Source: Ruegeria atlantica
Lineage (GTDB): Bacteria; Pseudomonadota; Alphaproteobacteria; Rhodobacterales; Rhodobacteraceae
Assembly (NCBI RefSeq): GCF_013032455.1
Contig: NZ_WQCF01000009.1
Location: forward strand, 100,653-164,652
Reading direction: 5' to 3'
DNA length: 64,000 bases
A model generated the notes under the pieces. The model saw nothing but the letters and a program-made list of their open reading frames with translations, was not told the DNA's origin and ran no database searches. Shown here piece by piece: positions 18,230 to 26,328 of this stretch (within the stretch, counting starts at the first letter, position 1; each line of letters starts with the position of its first letter). A program made the translations under genes and the position numbers.

Positions 18230-18640
18230 AATCAAATTCCAAAAAAAACACTGCAACAAAGAGTTTGGATTCTTTAGAGTCTTTAAGAACTTTGGGTTTA
18301 GTTATTCATCCAAAAACAAATGGTTGTCTTTGTTTGGGTACCAGAATACAGGCCCATAGGCACCCAGATGCAGGATGAAAGGAACCCGTCTGCGGGATCA
18401 ATGGGATCCGTCAACAGGAACAAAGGACCCGATTCTCGGGAAGACTCTGCGGGGCTAGAATGGAGTCTAATTCGATGGTTTTTTCGCCCGGTTAACTCGT
18501 TTTGGCTCGGGTATCTGCGCTGTGGAGCAGCCCGCAAAAAGATAAACGGGCCGTTCTGCCGTTAAAGGTACCTGTCTACGGGATGCGGTATGCCCTGTAG
18601 TTGGGCACCCAATAGGAATTGAAATGCGGGTACCTTTCGT
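18230..18640. other. Putative replication origin between parA and rep
   Basis: No convincing gene here. The first 100 bp (18230-18330) is AT-rich, an opening-element candidate, with a weak DnaA-box-like TTATTCATC at 18302. Beyond it are related motifs of the form AAAGGwACC...CGGGA at 18378-18398, 18422-18442 and 18564-18584, plus an inverted partial copy ATGCGGGTACCTTT at 18624-18637. The copies at 18378 and 18564 agree at 17 of 21 positions. This arrangement before a Rep_3 gene resembles iterons or Rep operators, but the repeats are imperfect. Confidence 0.5.
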
Positions 18641-18675
18641 GGCACAAATACACAAACGAGCAGTCAGGCAGGGCA

Positions 18676-19947
18676 ATGCCAGAACCCCAGGTCAATATGG
18701 ATCAGCTCTCGGGTGCGCTGCGCCGCGAGACGGTTAAGAAGAATGTCGCCGCTATTCATATCAGCGGCAAACTCACATTGTTACAGCGCAAGCTGTCCAA
18801 TGTTCTACTGCTGAATGCCTATGACACGTTAACTTCGGCCACGACCCATACGATCGATGCCCGAACGCTGGCGATGATGGTAGGCTATAACTCCAACGAT
18901 TTCGACACGCTTCGGTCCAGCTTGCGTGCTTTGGCCGAAACCGTGGCCGAATGGGACATGCTGGATGAAGAGGGACGGCAGGAATGGGGGGTGTCGTCGC
19001 TTCTCAGCTTTGCCAAGCTCAAGAACGGCATCTGTGAATACGCGTATTCTCCGGCGCTGGCGCAAAAGTTGTTTGACCCGAAAATCTACGCGCTGATCAA
19101 CGTGCATATTCAGCGCAATTTCAGCTCGGGGCACGGGTTGGCGCTCTACGAAAACTGCTATCGTTTTGTGCGCACCGGATCGACCGGCTGGTGGACGCTG
19201 GATGTATTTCGCAAGCTGATGGGTGTGGATGGCAGCGACTATTACAGCAGCTTCAAACATCTGAACGCCAAGATCATCAAACCGGCTGTGACCGAGGTGA
19301 ACAAAAGCTCGGACATCGTGATCGAGCCTGAATTTCGAAAAAAGGGCAGGGCGGTCACCGATCTTCGCTTTCGTATTCGCGAGAACCCGCAGATGGCGAT
19401 GTTCCAGATCGACGACGGCGACGGGGTGCGCAACCTGCCGGTTTACAAAACGCTGCGGAAGCAAGGCGTCGCGGATCGTCTGGCAAGGCAGTGGATCGCA
19501 GAGCATGGCGAGGACTATGTGCAGCAAAAGCTCGACTATATGAACGAGCGGCAGCGGGATGTTAAGTCGGCGGTCGGGTATCTGTCTGCGGCCTTGCGCG
19601 ATGATTACCAGGCGCCTGACAAGCCCGAGCAGGTTGAGCCTAGCCCTGAATCTCTTGAAGCGGCCCGGAAACGGGCAGAGACTCTGGCGCGCGAAGATCA
19701 GGCCTATGAGGCCCGTGCGGTAGAGCGCACCGAGCGGGCTCGGAAGCTGGCTGTTGTCGAAGATCTGGTTTCGCGGCGAAACCCGACCCAGCGCGATGCG
19801 GACAAGAGGTTGTTTCTGTCTGGCCTAACCGACGATCTGGATCGCGAACACTTCCGCGCACATGGGTGGAGGTCAGGATTAAACGCAACGGCGATCTTTG
19901 CGTTTTGGGAAGAACTGGAACCTGGTGTATTCGAAAATCATGGATAG
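18676..19947 (+). CDS. rep: Plasmid replication initiator (Rep_3/RepB type)
   Basis: 423 aa from the ATG at 18676 (MPEPQVNMDQLSGALRR); an open frame runs back to 18619. The two-winged-helix layout of the Rep_3 superfamily is readable: LTLLQRKLSNVLLLNAYDTL near the N-terminus, HGLALYENCYRFVRTGSTGWWTLDVFRKLMGV centrally, then FKHLNAKIIKPAVTEVNKSSDIVIE. The C-terminal third is charged and may be coiled. It lies beside parAB and origin-like repeats and is expected to bind iterons and open the origin. A parS-like palindrome is embedded near its 3' end. Confidence 0.88.
   Translation: MPEPQVNMDQLSGALRRETVKKNVAAIHISGKLTLLQRKLSNVLLLNAYDTLTSATTHTIDARTLAMMVGYNSNDFDTLRSSLRALAETVAEWDMLDEEGRQEWGVSSLLSFAKLKNGICEYAYSPALAQKLFDPKIYALINVHIQRNFSSGHGLALYENCYRFVRTGSTGWWTLDVFRKLMGVDGSDYYSSFKHLNAKIIKPAVTEVNKSSDIVIEPEFRKKGRAVTDLRFRIRENPQMAMFQIDDGDGVRNLPVYKTLRKQGVADRLARQWIAEHGEDYVQQKLDYMNERQRDVKSAVGYLSAALRDDYQAPDKPEQVEPSPESLEAARKRAETLAREDQAYEARAVERTERARKLAVVEDLVSRRNPTQRDADKRLFLSGLTDDLDREHFRAHGWRSGLNATAIFAFWEELEPGVFENHG
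19767..19783. repeat. parS-like palindrome, copy 4 (inside rep)
   Basis: GGTTTCGCGGCGAAACC, identical to copy 3, within the 3' part of the rep coding sequence (residues VSRRNP). Confidence 0.65.
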
Positions 19948-19957
19948 ATTGAAACAA

Positions 19958-19984
19958 CCTTGAAACGCGGGCTGCGTTTCAAGG
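19958..19984 (+). terminator. Perfect hairpin downstream of rep
   Basis: Arms CCTTGAAACGC and GCGTTTCAAGG are exactly complementary over 11 bp around a 5-base loop, ten bases after the rep stop. No T-run follows, so it may be a non-canonical terminator, an mRNA-stabilising stem or a protein-binding site. Confidence 0.5.
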
Positions 19985-20070
19985 TGGTAACAAAGTCAAT
20001 GGTCAAAAGAATGCAACGGAACCGCTCCTAACTACGCTTTGCAAAGGATCAGGGACATTACGATTGGCTT

Positions 20071-20307
20071 ATGGAGAATGTCGCAAAGTATCTTCGATTT
20101 GACCAAACCGGGTATGCGATGAAATCAGCACGTGGCCCAGCTATACGCTTCATGGTTCTGGGAAATGTCTTTCAGCGCGCCGAGAAGAAATGGTCTCATG
20201 GCTCTTGTGTGATTTCTCTTTTGGCAAAGATGGAAAGTGGTGAAATGAGACCAACGGCCTTGTTGGCAACAAAGGCCAATGTGAAAAAATCTCGACCTGT
20301 CTACTGA
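20071..20307 (+). other. Possible small gene or gene remnant, function unknown
   Basis: A 78-codon frame with protein-like composition (GPAIRFMVLGNVFQRAEKKW, ISLLAKMESGE). The open frame reaches back to 20032 before an in-frame stop. No ribosome site is evident and no family was recognised. It lies between rep and the 22-bp repeats. It may be the tail of a decayed gene; little weight should be put on it. Confidence 0.25.
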
Positions 20308-20359
20308 AAGAAACCACTAAAAAAGTTCACTTGTTGTGATGGTAAAGCTCAAGCAGTGC

Positions 20360-20447
20360 TTTCAGTTTTCAGGGTCTTCGATTTCAGTTGGTCGGATATT
20401 GACTTTCAATTGGTCGATCCCTTACTTTCAATCGGACGAAGAGAAGT
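20360..20447 (+). repeat. Four tandem 22-bp direct repeats (iteron-like)
   Basis: Units begin at 20360, 20382, 20404 and 20426, exactly 22 bp apart, each opening TTTCA. The second and third units share TTTCArTTGGTCG and the fourth is TTTCAATCGGACG. They end nine bases before the ATG of the DUF4143 ATPase gene. The period is typical of plasmid iterons, and the repeats could equally be an operator array for that gene. Confidence 0.6.
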
Positions 20448-20456
20448 CTCTCAAAC

Positions 20457-21683
20457 ATGTATCCAAGATTTGCTAAAACCAGAATAGAAGAAGCGTTGTC
20501 CGACACGCGTGTTGTTCTGATCTCCGGACCTCGGCAGTCTGGCAAAACAACTCTGGCAACAGAAATCGCCTCTGACAAAGTTCCCTTTTTGACATTGGAC
20601 GATGCGACCGTATTGCAATCAGCTATAGATGATCCGGTCGGTTTTGTTCGCGGGCTGGACCGGGCGGTTATCGACGAGATTCAGCGAGCACCCGACCTCC
20701 TTCTGGCAATCAAGAAAACGGTGGATGATGACAAAAGGGCAGGGAGGTTTCTGCTGACCGGTTCCGCCAACCTAATGACCATTCCGAAGGTTGCGGACTC
20801 TCTTGCCGGGCGAATGGAAATTGTCCGTCTCCTACCTCTCAGCCAGACGGAAATCCTAGAAACGAAATCGGGTTTTATCGACCGGGCATTCGAAGCCAAA
20901 GCCCCTGTCGTAGACAAGCCGGTCATTGGGGATGAACTTGTTGAGACAGTTCTTTCTGGTGGCTACCCCGAGGCTCTTGGACGGAAACGATGGGGGCGAA
21001 AGCAGGATTGGTACCATGATTATCTTGATGCGATTGTACAACGAGACGTTCGCGATGTGGCCCAGATCGAACAGCTCGCAATCATGCCAAAACTACTGGG
21101 AGTTCTGGCGGAGCATTCTGGTCAACTGGTCAATTACTCGGGGATCGGTGCTGCCATAGGTCTGAATCACGTGACCACTCAGAAATACGTACGAGTGTTT
21201 GAAAACCTCTTTCTCGTGCACAGTTTGCAGCCGTGGTTCACCAATCGCCTGAAGCGCCTGACCAAATCCCCCAAATTGCATTTCTTGGATGCAGGCCTTC
21301 TAGCAGCCATGCGCAGCATTTCTCCGGACACTGTCAAAAAGGACAAAACACCCTTCGGGTCGATCCTGGAAACATTTGTGTTCAGCGAGTTGCGTAAGAT
21401 AGGCACCTGGAGTGAACAACGTTGCACGCTTTCGCATTTCCGCGACAAAGACAGAAACGAGGTAGATATCGTTCTTGAAAACAGGCGTGGCGAGATCGTT
21501 GGGATCGAGGTGAAGTCATCTGCAACAGTTACCTCCAGCGACTTTTCCGGGATGCGTAGATTGGCAGAGGCGTGTGGTAACAAATTCATCCAGGGGCTCG
21601 TTCTCTACGACCACGATCAGGTTGTACCCTTCGCAGACAACATGTTTGCGACTCCAATTTCCAGCCTGTGGGCAACGAGTTGA
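20457..21683 (+). CDS. AAA ATPase with DUF4143 domain
   Basis: 408 aa. The N-terminal AAA_14 domain carries Walker A GPRQSGKTT (G24-T32) and Walker B AVIDEIQRAPDLL, with a sensor-like LLTGSANL. The C-terminal DUF4143 region ends in a PD-(D/E)xK-like pattern (NEVDIVLE ... GIEVKSSA), well known in this family. The cellular role of the family is not established; members are common on mobile DNA and variable regions. Preceded directly by the 22-bp repeat array. Monocistronic. Confidence 0.85.
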   Translation: MYPRFAKTRIEEALSDTRVVLISGPRQSGKTTLATEIASDKVPFLTLDDATVLQSAIDDPVGFVRGLDRAVIDEIQRAPDLLLAIKKTVDDDKRAGRFLLTGSANLMTIPKVADSLAGRMEIVRLLPLSQTEILETKSGFIDRAFEAKAPVVDKPVIGDELVETVLSGGYPEALGRKRWGRKQDWYHDYLDAIVQRDVRDVAQIEQLAIMPKLLGVLAEHSGQLVNYSGIGAAIGLNHVTTQKYVRVFENLFLVHSLQPWFTNRLKRLTKSPKLHFLDAGLLAAMRSISPDTVKKDKTPFGSILETFVFSELRKIGTWSEQRCTLSHFRDKDRNEVDIVLENRRGEIVGIEVKSSATVTSSDFSGMRRLAEACGNKFIQGLVLYDHDQVVPFADNMFATPISSLWATS

Positions 21684-22090
21684 TGACAGGTACAGCCAAG
21701 GAAGGGCAGGGGGCTTAAACCATCGATATCTCTGCTCTCGACAGTTAGTATTCTACACAAAGGGCGGAAACCGGTCATTCGCTGCGATGGAGAGTCGGCA
21801 TTCTTGGGAACGGGAAAGCAGACCTTCAACATGATTTGTGAACTCGCACTTGCCGATGAAAACGCACTCCAACGTCGTCAATATTTTTGACGCGTTTTGA
21901 AGCGTGCGCTGTGATCCGCTGAAACCCAATATCAGAACGCTCGATCAATCTATGCTATTCGGGAAGTCGAGAGCGGCGTCCACGCAAACGGCCAAGTTCC
22001 AATTTGGACCGCCCCAAGTCCAACTTAAGGGCTCAACAAAACGATATGCGGTGTGATTGAGACCCGCTGGTTCCCATTCTACAGAATATT
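21684..22090. other. Intergenic region without recognised features
   Basis: Space between two convergent genes (ATPase on plus, antiporter on minus). Open frames here are short and not protein-like; no strong hairpin with a T-run was noticed. Confidence 0.5.
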
Positions 22091-24091
22091 TTATTGATAC
22101 GAAGCCTTCTCAGTTTTCACATGATTTGCCTTAACTGCCTCGACGTCTTTCCCAGACGGCGGCAACCAACCGGATTCTGTTCGATCACCGTAAGCATCGC
22201 CTTTACCGAAAATCTGCGCATCGCGTTCCTCCATCAACACCCGTGATTTCTCGATATAGGCGGCGTTTTCGTGCAACGGGATACCCGGGTCATAGACTTC
22301 AGCCATCTCTTGAAGAATGTGCCGGTCATCCTCTGAAAATTGCCGAGCGAGCAGTTCAGCTTCAAACGGGTGCATGCCCAAGGTTTCAAACGCCGATCGC
22401 CCGGTGCGCACAGAGGAGTCAAACGTCTCGCGGATGATTTCTTTAACGCCGGCCGCATAGAGGTCGTAGACATGCTGACGGTCTATCGCTCGTGCGATGA
22501 TTTTTACATTCGGATAGTTATGGCGTACGTGGTGGACCAGAGAATTGATCTGCTCTTTTCCGTCAATCGCTACCACCAGCATCCGTGCTTTAGATATTCC
22601 TGCCGCATGCAACAAGTCTGGCCTGGTGGCATCACCGAAAAACACTTTGAAACCAAACGAACGGAGCAGTTCGAGATGTGACGCGCTGTAGTCGAGAACG
22701 GTTGTTGTATACCCCGCCGCTCGAAGCATTCGATTGACAACCCCACCAAAACGCCCGTGACCGACAATGATCACTTCTCCTTCCTCATCAATTGCGTCTG
22801 CTTCTCGTTCCTGTACCTGGGCTGAACGGGGTAGGATGAGTTTGTCGTAGATGATGAACAAAGCCGGAGTAAGCAGCATGGACAGCGCGACAACCAACAG
22901 CAGTTGATCCGCGATTGGTTTCGGGATGACATGGCTTGCGACGGTGAAGGACAGCAAAACGAACCCGAATTCTCCAGCTTGAGCAAGCCCCAATCCAAAG
23001 AGCCACTTGTCGGTTCCTTTGATCCGGAAGGTGTGAGCCAGAGCAAACAGAACCCCGGCTTTCAAAAGGATCACGCCAAGCGTCAATGCCAAGATGGTCA
23101 CGAAGTTCTCGCCAAGCAGCGCAAAATCAATTCCTGCGCCGACGGTGATAAAGAATAACCCCAGGAGCAGCCCTCGGAATGGGTCAATGTTCGATTCCAA
23201 CTCGTGTCTGTATTCGCTGTTCGCAAGAACCACACCGGCTAAGAAGGTCCCAAGCGCTGGGGACAAACCGACGACGATCATCAAAAGCGCAATTCCGATA
23301 ACGAAGAGAAGAGCGGTCGCCACAAAAAGCTCACGCAGGCCAGCCATCGCGATGAAGCGAAAGATCGGACGGGTCAGGAATGTGCCACCGAGAACGATGG
23401 CGGCGACTGCTCCGATCGTTACGGATGCAACTTGCCAACCGGCCAGACCGTCCACGAGGCTGAGGCTTGCGTGATCATCGTCTCCGTGCCCATCGGATGC
23501 ATGCGCGTCTCCAGTATGTGCCACTTCAGCCCCGTGACCTGAGGTGGAGACGACACCGTGCGAAAAATCAGAGAGTTCCGGTAATGCGAGAAGAGGGATA
23601 AATGCCAACATCGGAATGACTGCGATATCCTGAAAAAGCAGGACGGAGAAGCTTGACTGACCTCCCTCCGTTTTCATCAGCCCTTTTTCGTTCAGGGTCT
23701 GCAAGACAATCGCCGTCGAGGACAAAGCGAGGACCATGCCGATAGCAAGAGAAACCGTCCAGGGCTGCCCAAAGAAAAGCGCGACGACCATCACAAGACC
23801 GGTTGTCGCAGCAACCTGAAGTCCGCCTAAACCAAGCAGCTTGGATCGCATGGCCCAGAGCATTTTGGGCTCAAGCTCCAACCCGACAAGGAACAGCATC
23901 ATCACGACGCCGAATTCAGCGAAATGCTGGATCGAGATTACATCTACGCCGAGTGCCACCAGCAAAGGGCTGATCGCAATGCCAGCGATCAGGTAACCCA
24001 AGACTGACCCCAGACCCAAACGTGTAGCAATGGGGACAGCGACAACACCAGCTGTCAGAAAGACGAACGCGAGGAGCAAAAAATCGTTCAT
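22091..24091 (-). CDS. KefB/KefC-type monovalent cation:proton antiporter (CPA2)
   Basis: 666 aa inner-membrane protein. About twelve hydrophobic segments form the Na+/H+-exchanger domain (LVGLELEP, LALSSTAIVLQ, LLFQDIAVIPML, AQAGEFGFVL). A cytoplasmic RCK/TrkA-N domain follows (VIIVGHGRFGGVVNRML, FFGDATRPDLL). The loop at residues 178-207 holds six histidines and many Asp residues, unusual for the family and perhaps metal- or pH-responsive. Kef systems export K+ in response to glutathione adducts of electrophiles such as methylglyoxal. Three bases separate it from its ancillary gene upstream. Confidence 0.92.
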   Translation of the reverse strand: MNDFLLLAFVFLTAGVVAVPIATRLGLGSVLGYLIAGIAISPLLVALGVDVISIQHFAEFGVVMMLFLVGLELEPKMLWAMRSKLLGLGGLQVAATTGLVMVVALFFGQPWTVSLAIGMVLALSSTAIVLQTLNEKGLMKTEGGQSSFSVLLFQDIAVIPMLAFIPLLALPELSDFSHGVVSTSGHGAEVAHTGDAHASDGHGDDDHASLSLVDGLAGWQVASVTIGAVAAIVLGGTFLTRPIFRFIAMAGLRELFVATALLFVIGIALLMIVVGLSPALGTFLAGVVLANSEYRHELESNIDPFRGLLLGLFFITVGAGIDFALLGENFVTILALTLGVILLKAGVLFALAHTFRIKGTDKWLFGLGLAQAGEFGFVLLSFTVASHVIPKPIADQLLLVVALSMLLTPALFIIYDKLILPRSAQVQEREADAIDEEGEVIIVGHGRFGGVVNRMLRAAGYTTTVLDYSASHLELLRSFGFKVFFGDATRPDLLHAAGISKARMLVVAIDGKEQINSLVHHVRHNYPNVKIIARAIDRQHVYDLYAAGVKEIIRETFDSSVRTGRSAFETLGMHPFEAELLARQFSEDDRHILQEMAEVYDPGIPLHENAAYIEKSRVLMEERDAQIFGKGDAYGDRTESGWLPPSGKDVEAVKANHVKTEKASYQ

Positions 24092-24094
24092 GGG

Positions 24095-24703
24095 TCAGGC
24101 CTTCTCTCGCATGGGCAGATCGGAAAATGTCATGGTGTCTTGCTGCTCAGCCTTCGCGAAATCAAATGTCTCGTCCTGAAGCGCGCTCAACAGTTTCGTG
24201 TAGCCGCTTGTGTGGTTTACGATGGCACCTTTCTCATCCGCCTGTAGAGCGGAAAACAGCACATAAGGCGGCACGAAAGTCATCCCGCAGAGCCGGGCGG
24301 TTTGCTCAAGCGGGTACAGAAATGAGCGGATAGGATAGTTTTGATACCCCGCGGAGGTATAGGCCTCTTCAGACCCGCCAGTGGTAATCGCAAGCACCAT
24401 TGACTTGCCTGTCAGATTGTCGCCGCCGTGACCATATGCAAACCCGTGTTGCAGAACGAGATCCTGCCACTCTTTCAGAAGGCTCGGCGTCGAGTACCAA
24501 TACAGCGGAAACTGAAACACGATCACGTCGTGATCCAGCAAGCGACGCTGTTCCCGTTCGACATCTATATCGTGGCGAGGGTACTCGGCGTACAGATCGA
24601 CAAAGGTTATGCCTTCGAGGGTCTTTGCAGCTTTTACCATTGCCGAGTTTGCCCGGCTATGGCGCTGCCCGGGATGGGCGAAATACACGATCACTCTGGA
24701 CAT
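24095..24703 (-). CDS. KefF/KefG-like NAD(P)H:quinone oxidoreductase, antiporter ancillary protein
   Basis: 202 aa flavodoxin-fold enzyme. Recognised by VIVYFAHPGQRHSRAN, DVIVFQFPLYWYSTPSLLKEWQDLVL, FAYGHGGDNLTGK, LAITTGGSEEAYTSAGYQNYPIRSFLYPLEQTARLCGM and YVLFSAL. These are characteristic of KefF/KefG, which bind FMN, reduce quinones and activate Kef channels. Transcribed immediately before the antiporter, which fits that partnership. A related but C-terminally shorter protein is encoded at 63484-63948. Confidence 0.9.
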   Translation of the reverse strand: MSRVIVYFAHPGQRHSRANSAMVKAAKTLEGITFVDLYAEYPRHDIDVEREQRRLLDHDVIVFQFPLYWYSTPSLLKEWQDLVLQHGFAYGHGGDNLTGKSMVLAITTGGSEEAYTSAGYQNYPIRSFLYPLEQTARLCGMTFVPPYVLFSALQADEKGAIVNHTSGYTKLLSALQDETFDFAKAEQQDTMTFSDLPMREKA

Positions 24704-24867
24704 CTTAGCCCTCTCTTCGGTTTTGACTTCGGTGGATTAAACGGAGTCAATCCTGGTTGTCGCGGCTCGTCAGCTGCACCGCAACCAGGCACAATTTTGT
24801 AACCTGGTAACGCTGTGCAGACTGACGAGGCTTGTTTCGCACCGATGAAGTTGATTCAACGACTCTG

Positions 24868-25776
24868 CTAAAACGGTGCAAAATTGTCGGACGAGGCCGC
24901 TGGCACGGTCCAACGCTGACGCGCGTCTATTTCCTTGTGCTCCGCCACTTGAGGTGGGATCCGACCGTTTTCACCGTAGAGCCAGAGCACAAAGTTGTAG
25001 CGCTCGCCGCTGGTGATCGGTTCGGACGCATGGGGGACACTGCCGTGGTGTATCAAAGCAGTCCCCGGCTCAAATGTAAGCTTGCTGACCTGACGCGTTT
25101 CATTGTCAAAAAAGCTGACAGCAGAACCTGAAAAATCCTCGCCCGGCAGGTTCAGATTGATGTTGAGCGTCACAGCGGACGCGTCGGTATGCGGGCGCAG
25201 CGAGGTATCTTTGTTTTCTTGCCAGCGGATCGAGAACCCAAAGGTCTGTGTGTCATAGCCGACAACATCGGGGAACAGCAGACGAGAAACCGGCCTCATA
25301 TAGCTGTCCATCAGCTCTTTATAAAAAGCTTGGAAACTTGGGGCCGCAAGATACCCTTCCGAACGCGGATCAAGCAGCGCGCCGCCCCGGTTCAGCACGA
25401 TCCCATAGGGAGGACGTAGTGGAATTTCCGCGCTGGATACCTCGTCCAGGTAATCCCTGAGAGCGGCGAGCCGTTGCGGGTCGAAGAACTGTGTCGCGTA
25501 AACACCAGGAAATACTTCCTTCCAAAGTTCTCGAACCGCTGCCTCTTTGGTTGGGTCATCCCATGCTTGCTCGACAGCTGATCGCAATTGTGGATCAAAA
25601 AGGGACGAGTCGAGCACGTGTTCTCGTCCCTCTGAACTGTCCCAATCAGTCCAGGCGTCTTTGAACAAGTCCCGGTTCCTGGTCCAGAATTGTTGAACAG
25701 AAGGTGCGCGTTGCAGCATCTCGTCTCGTGTAGGTCGCTCAATTGTACGAGCGCGTTCCAGTGAAGTGACTGACAT
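24868..25776 (-). CDS. 2-oxoglutarate/Fe(II)-dependent oxygenase
   Basis: 302 aa from ATG 25776 (MSVTSLERA). The double-stranded beta-helix iron site is clear: H196 and D198 in LRPHTDAS, distal H249 in GSVPHAS, and R259 (SGERYNFVLWLYG) placed to bind 2-oxoglutarate. The C-terminal half resembles prolyl-4-hydroxylase/PKHD-like oxygenases; the N-terminal half was not recognised. It likely hydroxylates a small molecule or side chain. Same strand as the SnoaL-like and enoyl-CoA hydratase genes, 144 bp downstream of the former, so possibly co-transcribed. Confidence 0.85.
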   Translation of the reverse strand: MSVTSLERARTIERPTRDEMLQRAPSVQQFWTRNRDLFKDAWTDWDSSEGREHVLDSSLFDPQLRSAVEQAWDDPTKEAAVRELWKEVFPGVYATQFFDPQRLAALRDYLDEVSSAEIPLRPPYGIVLNRGGALLDPRSEGYLAAPSFQAFYKELMDSYMRPVSRLLFPDVVGYDTQTFGFSIRWQENKDTSLRPHTDASAVTLNINLNLPGEDFSGSAVSFFDNETRQVSKLTFEPGTALIHHGSVPHASEPITSGERYNFVLWLYGENGRIPPQVAEHKEIDARQRWTVPAASSDNFAPF

Positions 25777-25920
25777 GATTACATTAGTCTCCGTTTGTGG
25801 GAGGCTGCGCCGCCTACAGCGCCGCAGCAGCAAGTGAAGTTGTCTTAAATCGCGGGCACCGAGTCCGGTGCCTAACGACGTCTGGATTTGGAAAACGCCC
25901 GTCAGTTGCGCAGATTTTGG

Positions 25921-26328
25921 TCAGATGTCGTCGATCAGGACCTGCTTGAGATGCAGCGTGTCCATGTACTCGCGGATTGCAGTGATCTTTCCGTCCTTCA
26001 ACGTCACCAAGAAATGGTAGAAGTTGTTGTAGACAGTTCCGTTCACTTTGGTCCCGTAGGACTCCATTTCCATCGCGACCCGATCACCCTCGACAGTCCA
26101 GCCTGTTGGCGTAAGCTGAAGGCCACTGGGCATTCTTTCACGCATCTTTTTGATAAGCTCGGCTATTCCTTTTCGATCCATCCGTGTATCCACAGGTGGG
26201 TTGCTTTTGAGGCCCATCGCTTGCCAAACGACTTCCGCGTCCAGCAAGGCCAGTGCACCCTCCACATCGGTTTCAGAAAACCGCTCAAAAAAGCATTGAA
26301 CGGTTTCTTTGTTCTGGGTGGCGGACAT
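25921..26328 (-). CDS. SnoaL-like/nuclear transport factor 2-fold protein
   Basis: 135 aa, one NTF2-like domain (VQCFFERFSETDVEGALALLDAEVVWQAMGL, then MDRKGIAELI and VEGDRVAMEMESYGT). Family members are ketosteroid-isomerase-type enzymes or small-molecule binders. ATG overlaps the hydratase TGA by one base (TGATG), so the two are translationally coupled and probably act in one pathway. Substrate not deducible. Confidence 0.8.
   Translation of the reverse strand: MSATQNKETVQCFFERFSETDVEGALALLDAEVVWQAMGLKSNPPVDTRMDRKGIAELIKKMRERMPSGLQLTPTGWTVEGDRVAMEMESYGTKVNGTVYNNFYHFLVTLKDGKITAIREYMDTLHLKQVLIDDI

Noticed and set aside
18302..18310. DnaA box TTATTCATC
   Set aside because: Differs from the TTATnCACA consensus and stands alone; kept only as a remark within the origin entry.
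20360..20447. 22-bp tandem repeats as a CRISPR array
   Set aside because: No alternating repeat-spacer structure: the units are contiguous, only half of each is conserved, and no cas genes are present.
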